From Ophiosphaerella korrae (taxonomy: Eukaryota > Ascomycota > Dothideomycetes > Pleosporales > Phaeosphaeriaceae): a DNA stretch of 64,000 bases. Under the pieces are notes generated by a model. That model had not been told where the DNA came from. It saw only the letters and a list, made by a program, of their open reading frames with translations, and made no database searches. A program made the position numbers and the translations under genes. The stretch's first letter is position 1. The number at the start of each line of letters is the position of its first letter. Location: positions 28,591-92,590 of the forward strand of contig JALNQF010000175.1 in the NCBI GenBank assembly GCA_028456385.1. Direction: 5' to 3'. Shown here piece after piece: positions 50,196 through 62,908 of the stretch.

Positions 50196-51771
50196 ATGGC
50201 CGCGAAGGAAACCCATGTGGGTAGTAAGATTCGCGTGATGGGCAACCAGTGAGTTTATTTCGATTTATATATATATTAAAGAACTTTTTCTCATGAAGAA
50301 TAGTGAGGCGTACCAGCTAGCCATGCACTCTCTCGACCAGTACCGAGGCACCATCGTAGCCTGCCGCTACTTTCCACTGCCTATTCTTACCCGCCCAGAG
50401 TCGCTTGAAACTCTCAAATTTCAGTTCTGCAATTCCATTGCCCGAGTTGTGCTTGCTCAGCCTCATCTCCAAGTCGGCATCATAGGGGAGAACTCAAGGA
50501 ACCCTGCCTTCGTTCGGCTTGGCCACCTCGATTTTCGCAACCATGTTCAATGGATTACCACAGACGATTCAAGCAGTTTTCAGAAGCTTTACCATGATAC
50601 TATGCAGACTCAGCTTGATTCTAGATATGAGAATCTCTCGACTCAACCCGGTTGGAAAGTGGTTGTGTTACACCAGATAGGGGCCGAATCAATAGAGGTG
50701 TTATACATCTGGAACCATCCACACCACGACGGATCGAGTGGTAAGATCTTTCATAAATACTTACTCCGATATCTCAACGACAGCACTAGCCAAGACAAGG
50801 AGCCTATAATCGATGTTTCCGAGGAGTTAGACAGGTGGATCCTTGATTTACCCGATCCTTCTGATAAATTACCACCGAATCCGGAAATTCTAACTTCCTG
50901 GCCTATTTCGCTAGGTATAGTCGTGTCACAACTCTGGAAGGGATTGAAACCGGAATGGATCTTCCCGCCAGGCAATAAGCATGCGCACTGGGCTCCGATT
51001 CAGGCCTCCCCTTACAAGACGGTGTTCCAAAACTTCACGGTCGATAACCATGTTGTGACGAAAGTAGTGGATGCTTGCCGCCTACACGATACTACTCTAA
51101 CAGGCCTTCTTCAAGCCCTTTGCTTGGCCTCCCTTTCCATTGCACTTCCGAACGCAAGCGGGTTTGCAAGCAGAACACCATATGACCTACGACATATCTT
51201 GCCGTCGAACACCAAACAGTACCCTTGGTTACAGCCAAAAGAGTCAATGTGCAATTACGTTTCCGTTATAGAACATGAATTTGAGCACGACTCGGTAGAC
51301 GCGATCCGCGCTCACATGCCAGCCGTGACCTCGGGTTCAAAACTACCAGCGGATGTCATGGATATAATCTGGTCCGTCTCAGCTCGCGTCAGACGAGAAA
51401 TCAAAGCAAGACTAGACTCCGGAACACGGAACGATTTGATTAGCGTCATGAATCTTTGTCCGGACTGGAATAGCCAGCAGCGAAATGAGATGGGTAGAAT
51501 GAGGTACTTGTCTTGGCTCGTTACTAACTTGGGGGTTTTTGACGGGGAGAGCAGTACTGTCGGCGGAAAGGAGGGAGCCTGGTCATTACGCAAAGCCGAG
51601 CTAATCTTGAGTGCGGAGACACCCTCGGCTGCACTGTCGGTGTCGATCATGACAGTCAAGAATAGAGAGATGTGCGTCACATGTAGTTGGCAAGACTGCG
51701 TTGTTGATACGCAGCTCAGCGAGCGCCTAATGGGTGATCTCAACCGGTGGTTGAGAGATATTAGCTCCTAG
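50196..51771 (+). CDS. AATase-type O-acyltransferase (condensation-fold superfamily)
   Basis: Transfers an acyl group from a CoA thioester to an alcohol. Two exons, 50196-50248 and 50304-51771, give 506 aa; the intron has GTGAGT and AATAG, and the join yields MGNHEAYQLAMHSLDQYRG, the usual family opening. The catalytic HHxxxDG-type motif is NHPHHDGSSGKIFH, about residue 150. A second conserved part near the C-terminus corresponds to the solvent-channel region, but the DFGWG motif of BAHD enzymes is absent, so the alcohol acetyltransferase (Atf-like, PF07247) group fits best. In the cluster it could acylate a hydroxyl of the polyketide. The start in exon 1 is supported by the phase of the join. 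Confidence 0.8.
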
Positions 51772-52470
51772 CTATGAGTAAAAATGCACGACACGTAAGC
51801 ATTTCAATGCACCCGGTTCTAGGGTTCTGATACACATCCTTGCAGTGCATAATAAAGTTCGCTAGTATTGCCACTGCAAGGCAGAATCGGTGGGGTATCT
51901 TTAGGGTTTTCCGAGAATGGAGGCTTTGCAGGCGCAGGGAAATCTACAGTAAATATGCTGCCCCTGTGAAACCTGTTCCCAGGCCTATAGAAAGCCACCC
52001 ACTAATCACTGTAGCGCAGTGCGGCGCAGCGAGCTTTCGGCCCCGCATTCCCTAGGCCAATAGTTCGCTCCATATACTACCTGGCGATCTGACTGTATCT
52101 TGAGAATTCATGTGCCAATAATCATTCGATATTAACCACGAAAAGGATTAAATTACCCTTTTCGCGAAAACGCATAGAAACAGGTCTCTAGTATGAGAAG
52201 CGAGGCTTTGTACTCCCCGAAATCGAAGATGTTCCGACAAGTAGGACAAATCCTATAAGCGCTTGCAATAGCACCAGTATCACCTCTCACACGGAACATC
52301 CCTTACCGAAAAGAGAATTGCCACATGGTCACACCCAACCTTGGGTGTGACCTGTTGACCCAAAATAGATTGGGCTACCGCGACCTATTCAGAGGCTTCT
52401 GGGTTCCTTCTCTGAGCGTATCCTGCCGCCGCAGGTGTCTAGTCTCTCTACCTTTCAGTCTCAACCCAAT
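51772..52470. promoter_or_regulatory. Promoter region of the MFS transporter gene
   Basis: About 700 bp, moderately AT-rich, with no gene. The open frame of the transporter reaches upstream to 52,435 through a GTG; the first ATG in frame is 52,471. A near-palindromic CACACCCAACCTTGGGTGTG lies at 52,331-52,350, about 120 bp before that ATG, and may be a regulator site. Confidence 0.5.
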
Positions 52471-54223
52471 ATGCAGGACTATGGGGATTCGAGACAAAAG
52501 CCTTTGGCAGCTGGTGTTCCCAATATCGGTATGAAAAACAGTCATGGACGAGACGGAGACCATGATGTTGATACTCATGAATCGGTATCGCCAGAGCCAC
52601 GGCGCAGAAAGCCACTCGCTTTCCAAATGTCGTTTCTTTCCCTCCTAATCATGGGCTTCATTTGTGCACTTGATGCAACTGTGCTTGGTGTTGCAATTCC
52701 GGTAAGAAGTTCTTTCTCGTTGTCATTTTGTTTGCCTACTTACATTGACTTAGTCTATTGTCCACGAACTCAATGGAACTACCCTTGAAGGCTTCTGGGC
52801 CAGCATATCCTTCTTACTAGCTGTAGTAATTGTTCAGCCCCTCTACACTAGCGTGTCCAATGTCATGGGCCGCAAGATGCCTTTGTACGCCTCTTATCTC
52901 TTCTTCATCGTTGGCTCCATCATCTTCGGTCTGAGTCACAACATGACCATCTTGATTGTAGGGAGGACGCTCCAAGGTCTTGGAGCTGGAGGTCTAGACG
53001 TCCTAAATGAAATCATCCTGGCCGATATCACGACCTTAAAAGAGCGACCAATGTACCTTGGATACTTCTCGATCCCGATGCTGGGAGGTACCGTCCTTGG
53101 CCCCATTCTTGGTGGTTTGTTCAGCCAGTATGTCACCTGGAGATGGATTGGCTGGATCAACTTACCGTTATCCGCTATCGGATTGGTTCTTGCAATTATC
53201 TTTATGAGGCTAAAGACCATCGATCAACCCCTACGAGTAAAGCTATGCCGTCTGGACTGGGTCGGACTTATTTTGTTCACAGCCGGCTGTACATTATTCG
53301 CTTCGCCCATAGCATGGGCCGGTGCCATGTTTCCCTGGTCTTCGTACAAAACTCTTGTGCCTTTGATAATCGGCGCCATCCTTTTGGGTTTCTTCGCATA
53401 CTATGAGAGAAAGCCCACCGAGCCAGTACTACCGTACCGAATGTTCAACGATCATACTGCTTCTCTCACACTTCTCGCAAGCTTTCTCCATGGCGTCGCC
53501 AATTACAGTGTCACCCTTTACGTTCCCTTATTCTTCCAAGCCGTTTACCTAAAGGAACCATTGCCAGCAGCGGTTTTAACTCTACCAGTTTGTTTCTTGG
53601 CCATCGCCACTGCGGTCGCAGCCGCCGTTGCGGTCGAGATAATACGCAAATATCGTCTCGTACTAGTTATTGGCTGGGTTTTTATGGCTGTCGGGGCAGG
53701 CGTCTTGACACTTCTGAAGCGCTCTTCGACTCTGACCGAGATGGAATCTTTCCAAGTGCTACTAGGTATTGGCCTCGGAGCCTTCTGGTCCGTGTTAGGC
53801 TTGCCACTGCAAGCCAGTGTTCCTGTTGATGACATGGGTTTTGCGGCTGGTCTCGTGTGCTCATTTCGGCTCTTCGGTGGTCTCGTAGGACTGGCAGTAT
53901 CATCGACCATGTTCAACTCGGTCTTTGCTGGCAATATCGCAGGTCTGCAACCTTTACCCGGTCAGCTCGCTGCCTTACATGATGTGAGAGAAGCGGTTGG
54001 TTTTGTACCACTCTTGAAACACATTGAGGTTCCGACAGAGCTACTAGATAAGGTAATTGATGCTTATAAGTTATCCATATTTGGCGCCTTATGGATTGTG
54101 ACCGGTACTGCTGTCGTTGGATTTCTCATCTCGTGGTTCATCAAGGACAAGCCGTTAGACCAAGAAGAGCTTGGAAAGCAACATCTTGAGGAGAAGACGC
54201 AAGAATCTGACCACGCAGCGTAA
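52471..54223 (+). CDS. MFS drug:H+ antiporter, DHA2 type (14-helix exporter)
   Basis: Proton-driven efflux pump for small molecules, here probably the cluster product. Two exons, 52471-52701 and 52754-54223, give 566 aa; the intron has GTAAGA and ACTTAG. Motifs are LDATVLGVAIPSIV at helix 1 (motif D1 of the DHA family), GRKMPLY (motif A), GRTLQGLGAGG (motif B), GGTVLGPILGGLF (motif C) and WRWIGWINLP, a mark of the DHA2 branch. About 14 hydrophobic segments are visible, with cytoplasmic N- and C-termini. It closes the cluster on the right; beyond it lie 3.3 kb without a clear gene. Confidence 0.9.
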
Positions 54224-57200
54224 TACATTCAATGTACAGGTAGCCTTTTCACTAGATCACCCCTTCATATACAAGAATAAAGACAGACGCGCCCTTCAAA
54301 AAAAAAAATTTATGACTGCCACGAATTCGTTTCATGATGAGAGTGAGAATGTCATTGAGATTGATGAAATTCATGAGACTTAATACAATAAGGTAAAACA
54401 ATGTTGGGAAGGATCTTACTAGCGCCATAGATCAAAGTGAATAGTAAGAAGAACTGATCAGAACTTTGTTAGCTGAAGGCTGTAAAGTAGCTGCAGTATA
54501 AATCTGCTATTATATTCAAAGTAATAAACTTCGCTGGGTGGGTGGGGGTTTTTTGTGGTTATTCAGCGTAGTCGAATAGAGCAGCTGTTTTATGTCAGGT
54601 CGTAGCAGCCACGATACATAATCCGGATGTGAGTATCCTAGATCACCTAGCTCATAGCCCGATAGGGATAACCAAGGGTAAACTTATTCGGCCGTACAAT
54701 AATATTACTAGGCTGTGTACCAAGCGTAAACTATGAATAAAGCTAAGATTACACGATGTAAAAGTCAATCTATTACTTAATCGTCGTGAAAGTTTAGTTC
54801 AACATCAAAATAATTACTCCTAGGCCAATACCTTAGATCCCCACTCTTATTATTAGAGATAACAAGCATAGGTCATTTAACTAAAGTACTTGATTTGAAT
54901 TTTCACATCTTCATCTTGGCACACGGCTGAATAATATTCTCGCACGGCCAAACAAGTTTACCCATAATCAAGTAGTTATCTTGGTATTGGCGGTGGTGGA
55001 GTCATTTGCATAGTTCTTGCCGTATACAATTTCTTCGGAAGTGACTACAATGATGTATTGCCACCTGGGTACTCCCGAGCCAAAGCTTTGGGTGTAACAA
55101 TTTGGTTGATAGCTAACAGACATTAAGTCAGCCTCAATTAAACACATTCAGAACAGGAGCAAACAGTGATTCTACCCGCTATATGTAGGTATAATAGAAG
55201 TCTAGATCATTTGCAAAAATTGTCAACTCTCACGTCTCTAAAGGACCCAGCAGCATTCCCACCCCGGCTGTGCCTCGGATCCTTCGTTAACAATCAGCAC
55301 CAGGCAATATATTCGGGTGCATATTCTTTCAAAACTACGACCACCAACGCAAGTTGAGACATATGCAAGTGTGGCACAGTGAGTTGAGGCACAGTATTGT
55401 GGGCCGCACTGTATGTGAGTGACACAGTGAGGAAAATCAGACACTTCCTGAGCCTCAACCTTCAACCATAAAGCACACGCCGATGATATAGCTGAAGGGC
55501 TAAAGGCAGCAAACACAAAATGATTTTCCTCGACACTCGCTACGATCTCCCCATCATCACAAGAGCGCACTTTTGCTACTGTTGACACCCAAATCATACG
55601 CACAAGACAATCGGCCCCATTATGCTCAAACACAATCGTCCTTCTCGGTTTCTGACATTAACCTTAGCCATATTAACAGCTTCAATGCAGACCACGATGA
55701 AACAGTCTCAGCCAATAAAAGGCGACTGTGCCGCACAACACACAAGGCTAACAGTGAAGCTTCGCCTCCAAAATAGAAACTTAGGGCAGCGTTCAACAGG
55801 ACAACGTGGGGCCGTGAAGCCATGAATATATGCATGTGCGGATTCCTATATAAAGCCAATGTGCAGCTCGTGTCGTCCGTACGGCCCAACACCCACTACG
55901 CAGCCATAAAATTCCGTCCTTATTTCAATCCTCGTTTCATTCTGTTCGCAAGCGCTCACCGTCCTGCTTCCCAGCCCAGCAACGCGAGCAATCCCCCCCA
56001 AGACTAAAACCACCACTAGGAACACCATCAGGAGCAACAGCCTGGCGTGATTCCGCAAATAGCACGGACAACACAAGCCCGTTCCTGCGTATATGGGTAC
56101 GTCTCCAAGCCAGCATGAGCAAGCCCACCCCGGGGGCAACCCTGTACTGATGTCACAAAACTCCAGCGCCGCGCCACAGCAGCCATGCATCCCCAAGGAA
56201 TATCGCCAGTGTGGAAACGAAAAAGCGGCGATGTACTCGGTCGTGCCTTCTGCGACGAATCCTTGCCCTTGGACTCCCCAGTCGACGGGCCAACTAGTCG
56301 TTTTTACCACGCCTTCGCCAACCGCGGACCCGCAGCTTACTCCTACGGCGCCTCCTGCAAACGGCGGCGCCGCGTGTGCCTGCGAATTCGGCTGGGGCGG
56401 GGCGCGCTTCTGGTCTGTTGAGTGCGGTTCCGAAGGGGGGGCGGGGGGTGTTGTTTTGTTGAATATGCTTTTTGTGAGGTAGTGTAATTTTTTTTTTTCA
56501 AAGATTCCCACGATAGCAAAAAATAAAAATATATTAGTACAAGGACTCAAAGAAGATGTGTAGAAATACGGTGGGGGTTTTTTTTTTTTTTTTTTTTTTT
56601 CATTTAAAATGTGACTATTTTTATGGGGTCCCTGGTGGCGTGCGCGAACCAGTGGTGATTAGAAATGTTGCCGTCTTCCTCCCATTCCATCGACCTGGAG
56701 GATTCGGAGGAATGTCTGGATGCGTAAGAGGATTACATGAATTGATTGAGGGAAAAACCTAGGCTGTGGATACCTATTTCATTGTTCTTGTTGCCATCCT
56801 TTTGCCCGCTGAAGTTTTAGTATGTGAATATAATTTCGCTATCATCACTTTTGTGCTTGCTGACGATATACATGAAGTGCTATCCTGTTTCGATCGATCG
56901 TTGGTGAGGATGAAGAAGACATGCACTTGGGCAGTATCAGACAACATTTGGAAATACGTGATTCTACTCGAACACACTCTAATCAAGATATGAAATATTA
57001 CTTTTGCGGTACGTACTGGGGTGTCAGGGGTCATGACTTGGAGACTACACAACGCTAACCAAATAGGGAGTAGCAATGGTTGTGTCCACTTCCTGGCGTT
57101 TACTCATGTAACTCAGAGGTAACATGACTCAAACCGAGACGTATTGTACCAAACCATGATGCTAGTAGCAATGAGTTACCGTAGGACGCTAGAAGAAACC

Positions 57201-57565
57201 ATGAAGGGCCGGCTTGGAAGGGAAAAGAGGGATGACTACCTTCGTCTCGAATCCTCCATCAACCCACTACTCCAATCAATTCATCAAATTGATGCCAAGG
57301 CCATGCGCTTACATTCACGATGTGCTCGATACCGTTCACCGGGTGTGGGAGCGACGCCCTTCCCCGCTCGTGGGCACGTGCTCTTAGACGCGTCTAAATC
57401 CAATGAACCAATACCGCAAAAGGAATTTGGATTACATGGTCATCTCATCTCAGCCTTGGCTCGATAACTATCGCATGCGCGCCGCCCTGCGACATGCCCT
57501 TGGCCAAGATATATATTCAGCCACTGTGTGATTGACCACTGCGCCTCGAGGTATGCGAACACATC
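54224..57565. other. Gene-poor stretch with homopolymer runs
   Basis: About 3.3 kb with no confident gene. From 54,224 to 55,900 the sequence is AT-rich, and short open frames show no family features. It contains an A run at 54,299-54,308, an 11-T run at about 56,488 and a 22-T run at 56,579-56,600. A GC-richer part (55,860-56,480) has open frames on both strands, described next. No tRNA was recognised. Confidence 0.55.
55846..56550 (-). other. Uncertain coding region (one of two overlapping open frames)
   Basis: A 234-codon frame on the - strand contains a Cys-rich segment (GLCCPCYLRNHARL) followed by one strong hydrophobic helix of about 18 residues and then an arginine-containing tail, like a small tail-anchored or single-pass protein. 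A + strand frame at 56,093-56,482 overlaps it and is Pro/Gln/Ser-rich. The upper end of the - frame is low complexity. I cannot decide between them, and neither matches a known family; a real protein would probably start at an internal ATG (about 56,190 on the - strand). Confidence 0.25.
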
Positions 57566-58333
57566 ATGTCTCGATGTCTTGATCCGTGGGACTTGGACAG
57601 TGTTGCTCCAGACGAGGAGCTACCCGATTACAGCGCCGATACAGCGCCTGCTTACGACGACAGCTTGCACGATACGCCGCTTGTCATATATCACCTGAAG
57701 CAGTACGACAGAAGAATACAGATGTTGATGGCGTATGGGCCGCCTTCCGACTCCTCGTCTTACCGTATTACCACGAATGGGTTCCGCTTGTTTTCTAAGC
57801 AAAAGCCAGAAATGGAGGTGTTGTATACATCGCCGGAGATGAAGCAAAGAAGCATTGCAGTGCTAGGATTTGACAACAACGGGCCGCTCCCGTGGTGTCC
57901 GCGTGCGCACTTCAACTACACAGAGCCAGACGGCTCGTTGACAACGCATATGATGGAGGCGAGAAACTTTACCGACTGGACCATGTTGCTGGGCGACAGG
58001 CGGTATGAATGGACGCTTTCGATACGACCGTCATCGCTAGTACTGCGAGAAGGGAACTCAGAACTGGCGATTGCGCGCTTCACATATTCGCCGCTGGGCA
58101 CGCAGGCCATGCGCGGCGCGGATGTTGGCGAACTGACACTCTTCCGCGACGCCTTGACGATGGAGCCGCACGGCAGCGACAAGGTGGTGTGCAGCTTGAT
58201 GGTGGCCCTCAGGCACATGAAGAAGATGGGGCGGAACTACCATAATCCGGAACAGATGATGAGAGTAGGGTCAACGAGCCGGGTGCACATGCCGCCGCAT
58301 CGAGCGCCGTCGGCGGGGGTTTCAATGATCTGA
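57566..58333 (+). CDS. Conserved-looking fungal protein of unknown function
   Basis: Single-exon protein of 255 aa. It opens with an acidic, Pro/Tyr-rich segment (DPWDLDSVAPDEELPDYSADTAPAYDD) holding PDY/APAY motifs like PY-type adaptor sites. A compact region rich in beta strands and aromatic residues follows (residues ~40-215), with regular strand pairs such as YEWTLSIRPSSLVLREGN and ELAIARFTYSP. The tail is basic. The pattern resembles the Tubby C-terminal/LURP-like beta-barrel fold, but this is a weak structural guess. No signal peptide or membrane helix is present. Codon use is clearly coding, with high third-position GC. Confidence 0.7.
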   Translation: MSRCLDPWDLDSVAPDEELPDYSADTAPAYDDSLHDTPLVIYHLKQYDRRIQMLMAYGPPSDSSSYRITTNGFRLFSKQKPEMEVLYTSPEMKQRSIAVLGFDNNGPLPWCPRAHFNYTEPDGSLTTHMMEARNFTDWTMLLGDRRYEWTLSIRPSSLVLREGNSELAIARFTYSPLGTQAMRGADVGELTLFRDALTMEPHGSDKVVCSLMVALRHMKKMGRNYHNPEQMMRVGSTSRVHMPPHRAPSAGVSMI

Positions 58334-59349
58334 GACGCGAGCCGGGAGCGTTTGGGTGGGAGGTTGGAACACACGACCGACACAGAAATGCATGTTTGAA
58401 AGCGCAGATGCTCGGGTGATGATGGTCCAATGATGAGTGATGAATGATGGATGATGGCCGCAGAGCGGGCCGTATGCACCAACGTTTGGCCAGCAGAGCA
58501 GTAGGCAGTGGCAGGCAGGCCGACTAGCACAGTAGGCAAACATTCGCGTCTAGGGACGGTAGATGCTTGGGTATCCTGCGTTCTGCTGCCTAGGGATGGG
58601 TGGGGTAGTAGGCGAGAGCCTGGGCCGGGCCAGACTGGGCCATGGATGGAAATCGAAAAGTCTATGGCAAATCTGCCGACCGCCCCATGTGCTGCGAGCT
58701 TGGCAGCCCAGCGGCCATCCCTTCTGTCGTCCCGCTGGGGCAGCTTGCTGGGGCAGCTTTGTCTTGCCTGGCCCTGGTGCTTGTCAACCCGGCCTGCCTG
58801 GCGCTCTGTCTCCGCTGCATGCAAGCAGCATCCAGCCTAGGCGCAAATTGGCAATTGGGGCTTTCTAAGTTCATAGCGCACCACACGCACCAATCCATCA
58901 GGTCCTCGCGCCCGGTCTCGTATCCTCCCCGTCTGCTCAGCTTCACCCAACTCTAATTCACCTCAACGTCCCGCACCCTCGCACCCTCGCACCCTCGCAC
59001 CCCTCGCCGCCCACCCCCAGAGCGCGCCAGCTCGTCCTCTCTTTCCCCCTCCCACATGCGGCTAGCATTGCTTGTCGTGCATTCGCCATAGAGTGCATCC
59101 CAAGACCACCCGTCCCGTCTCGCCTCCTGCTGCCACTGTATGCACACCTTGCACCACTCGGCGCCGGCCACAAGGAATGGGCCGCAGACGAAACTCGGCG
59201 CGACCCTCTCCGAGCACCACCGAGTGCCCTCTCTGCTCTCGCGCCGCTGCCTCACCCGGCCGTGCTGACTGATCCCGCCGGATCCGAGGCACCGCGCCCT
59301 CAGGCTCTATCTTGCTCGCCTCGCCTCGCCCACACGACAAGCCTAAGGT
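58334..59349. promoter_or_regulatory. Upstream region of the SLN1-type kinase
   Basis: About 1 kb with a C/T-rich last 400 bp, as is typical of promoters and long leaders of fungal signalling genes. It contains the GCACCCTC tandem repeat listed separately. Open frames here are shadows of skewed composition. Confidence 0.5.
58973..59005. repeat. GCACCCTC tandem repeat
   Basis: Three perfect 8-bp units (58973-58996) followed by one unit with an extra C (58997-59005). It sits about 350 bp before the kinase start codon, in the leader or promoter. Confidence 0.85.
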
Positions 59350-62300
59350 ATGGTCAAGATGCGGATCCCGATTAGGGAGCAGCTGGGGTGTCTGGTGCTG
59401 CTGGCCTCTACCATCGGCCTGGCAGTCGTCGCTATTGCAACATGGCTCACCAACCACAACTTCGTCCTCAACATACGCTCCAGCCGCCTCACCCTGACTG
59501 CCTCGCTTAAAGCCGCCCAGCTCGCCTCCAACCTGTCGCTCATGCAGATTCTCGTCGTCCAAGCAGCCAGCCGACTCTCGCCTCAGAACGCGCTTGATCG
59601 CTACTACAACGGCTCTGCCCTAGACAGCAACTGGCAGCGTACTGCTGAGGACTATGATGCCATCTTCACTGGCGATGCCCAGACCCGAGCAGCCATCCAA
59701 GCACGTATCTTCACCGTCAACTCGTCGCGTGACTCGGTCTTCAATCGCACCGCCGCAACCGTAGCCGACGTCACGCTTCCCTATCTCACTCCCGATGGCC
59801 GCAACGCAACAATGGGAGATCCAAAGTATGGCTTTGTACCAGAGCTCTACCCGGTATTCGACATCGTCCCCATCAACCGATCTGTCAACGAGTATAAAGC
59901 CTACTACAACGGGAGGCTCATCGACAAGACAAGCTACCTTTTCTCTGGTCCTTATCGTGTGAACAGCACCCTCAGCCTGGTATCCATCACCCTGCCCATC
60001 ATTAACAATACTTCCAATATCGAGACACTTGGCTGGTTGACCCTCGTCCTAGACGCAAACCTCATCACCAGTGTCATCAATGGATTGGAAGGGCTGGATG
60101 ACAGTGGCCTCACCATGCTTTTTGGGCCACACAACACAACCAACAACTTTCCACCTGGCTATCTGTACAACCAACCTGATGTCAAACCCCCAGAAGATGC
60201 ACAGGTTGAGTTCACGGTTCCCCCCACTCCTAGGGCTAACTCGAAACGCCACGGAAAATACGCTGCCGCTCAAGAGCCGCCACCATTTGATTGGAACCAG
60301 TTCCCCGCTATCCGACAGGGCTTTACACAGGCCACCGGAAACGCCAACAATGCCGGCAGCATGATCCACACGCGCAACGAGGATGGAGATAGTGTTGCAG
60401 TGGGATATGCTATCGTTAACAGCAATATGGTTACATGGATGATTTTAATAGAGCAATCACGCAGCGAAGTCTGGGGGCCCATATATCACCTGCGAAAAGT
60501 TATTCTTGCTTGTGTTTTTGGCACCTTGGGTGCTATGATGATCATTACCTTCCCGGTTGCTCATTTCTCTAGTCGACCAATTCGTCGGTTGCGAGACGCT
60601 ACCAAGAGAACCGTTTCGCCACAGACTTTCGAAAGTGATAGCTTCAGTTTGCATAATGATGGCATTAACGACGAGTCAGAGCAAGTGGCCCGCAAGGAAG
60701 GATTCATCAAATCAATCATACACTACCGCAGGAATCAGAAACTCAGTCGCGCAGAAAAGAGAGAGGCAAATAGGAGAAACCAATTGCGTATCCCAACCAA
60801 AGTGAAGGACCGGAAACATTTTATCCACGACGAACTCACCGATCTCACTAAGACTTTCAATGAGATGACCGATGAGCTGATGATGCAGTATGAGAAGCTT
60901 GAAGAACGAGTAGCACAAAGAACGGCAGAGCTCGAACACAGCAAAAAGGCGGCCGAAGCGGCCAACGAAAGCAAGACCCTCTTTATTGCCAACATCTCGC
61001 ACGAATTGAAGACTCCTTTGAATGGTATTCTAGGCATGTGCGCGGTTTGTATGTCGGAAGATGATCCAGTGAAGCTGAGGCGATCGCTGGGCATTATTTA
61101 TAAGAGTGGCGATCTTTTGCTGAATCTATTGACTGATCTGTTGACCTTCAGGTAAGTCATATATTGTGGAGCCCATATAGCACACCTTGCTAATATCATG
61201 TAGCAAGAATCAAGTTGGACAGCAACTTAGCCTGGACGAGAAAGAATTCAGATTAAGAGAAATCAGCCAGCAAATCTTGGCAATCTTCGAAAAGCAAGCA
61301 AAGGAAGGCGAAATCAATCTTGCTGTAAAGTTTGAAGGCACGTACGAAAGCAACCTAGACGATAATGGGCGGCCAAATCAGTATGGCGACTTGGGACCTT
61401 TTGGCCTGGGAAGACTGAAGGACATGATCTTATACGGAGATCAACACCGCATACTTCAGGTTGTGATCAATCTGGTGTCGAACAGTCTAAAGTTCACTCC
61501 ACCAGGTGGCTCTGTCACTCTTGCGATACGCTGCGTTGGTGAAGCGCATATGCCGGATAGCCGCAAAGCCTCTATGCAATCACGGCAAAGCTCAACACGC
61601 AACTCGAAAGCTCGAATCAGGACATCGACCTCAGAAGTAGGAAGCAATTATGACACGGCAAACGTTATCAACGCAGCCGAAAAACAAGGCATACTAGCCC
61701 ACCTAATGGCACAAGAGCGAGCCCCTACTCCACCACCAGGCCGATGGTTATCATTCGAATTCGAGGTTGAGGATAGTGGTCCTGGTATTCCGGAAAACTT
61801 GCACGCGAAGATATTTGAACCATTTGTCCAGGGCGATTTGGGCCTCAGCAAGAAGTACGGGGGGACAGGTCTTGGATTGAGTATCTGTTCGCAACTTGCA
61901 GGCCTCATGAAAGGTACAATCGGCTTGAAGAGCGAACTTGGCCATGGAAGCGTTTTCACCATGGCGATACCGCTGAAGCACACTCAGAGTAGACCTGACA
62001 GTACGGCAAGCTCAAGCAATATGAATTTGGAGACTGAAAGTCCACGTCGGAGCATGTCGATCGATGAAGCGCGAGGTCAAGACGCAATTTCACTGCATTC
62101 CACCAAGAGCGGCCCAACACCTATTGCTGGGTCTGTCCCTGGCCCGGTAGCATTTGATGCGGACGCGAAACCACGTTTGGTTGGCTTGAGTCAACCATTT
62201 TTCGCCTCAAATGCTCCTTTGGAGTCGCCGAACTCGCAAGCAGCAGCCATGAAGCGAGTCGAGGCGGAAGCTACCAAACGTGGTGGTAAAGTCAAAGTGC

Positions 62301-62908
62301 TTGTTGCAGAAGACAACAAAACCAACCAAGAAGTCGTTCTACGAATGCTGAAGTTGGAGGACGTGTATGACGTTACCGTAGCCAAGGACGGACAAGAAGC
62401 GCTCGACAAAGTCAAAGAAAGCATGGAGCGACAAACTCCATACAATCTTATCTTCATGGATGTGCAAATGCCGAATCTTGACGGTCTACAATCGACACGA
62501 CTGATTAGACAGTCCGGGTTTTCGTCACCAATCGTAGCGTTAACAGCTTACGCCGAGGAGAGCAATGTAAAAGTAAACACCTTCTCTCCCATTACTTTGA
62601 TCATCTATTAACAAAACCAGGAATGCCTCGATTCTGGCATGGACTTCTTCCTCTCGAAACCCATCCGACGGCCAGCCCTCAAACACGTCCTCAAGACATA
62701 TTGTCCCACTATTCCAGAAGAGGACGGCGAAGCCACAACACCCCCAGCAACCACCACCACCACCACCAAGCCCTCCAACCCAAAACCCAACGGGAACACC
62801 GTGCAACCCGCACCACCCAGTAATATAAACACCGCCCTCGCGCCATTCACATTGGCCGCAGCCAGCGACGTGGCGAAAGACTCGCCCGCGACTTCCCCCC
62901 TATCATAA
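59350..62908 (+). CDS. SLN1-type hybrid histidine kinase (osmosensor, group VI)
   Basis: Plasma-membrane sensor kinase that feeds the HOG pathway through a phosphotransfer protein. Three exons, 59350-61151, 61204-62572 and 62621-62908, give 1,152 aa. TM1 is at residues ~12-33, then an extracellular sensor of about 350 residues with many NxT/S glycosylation sites, TM2 at ~382-404, a HAMP/coiled-coil linker ([19 protein letters not shown]), H-box [11 protein letters not shown] with the phospho-His near 551, N-box NLVSNSLKF near 689, G-boxes DSGPGIP and GGTGLGLS near 791-830, and a receiver domain with VAEDN near 968, phospho-Asp in [11 protein letters not shown] near 1018 and LSKPI near 1068. 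All key residues are present. The last intron splits the receiver domain. Confidence 0.92.
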
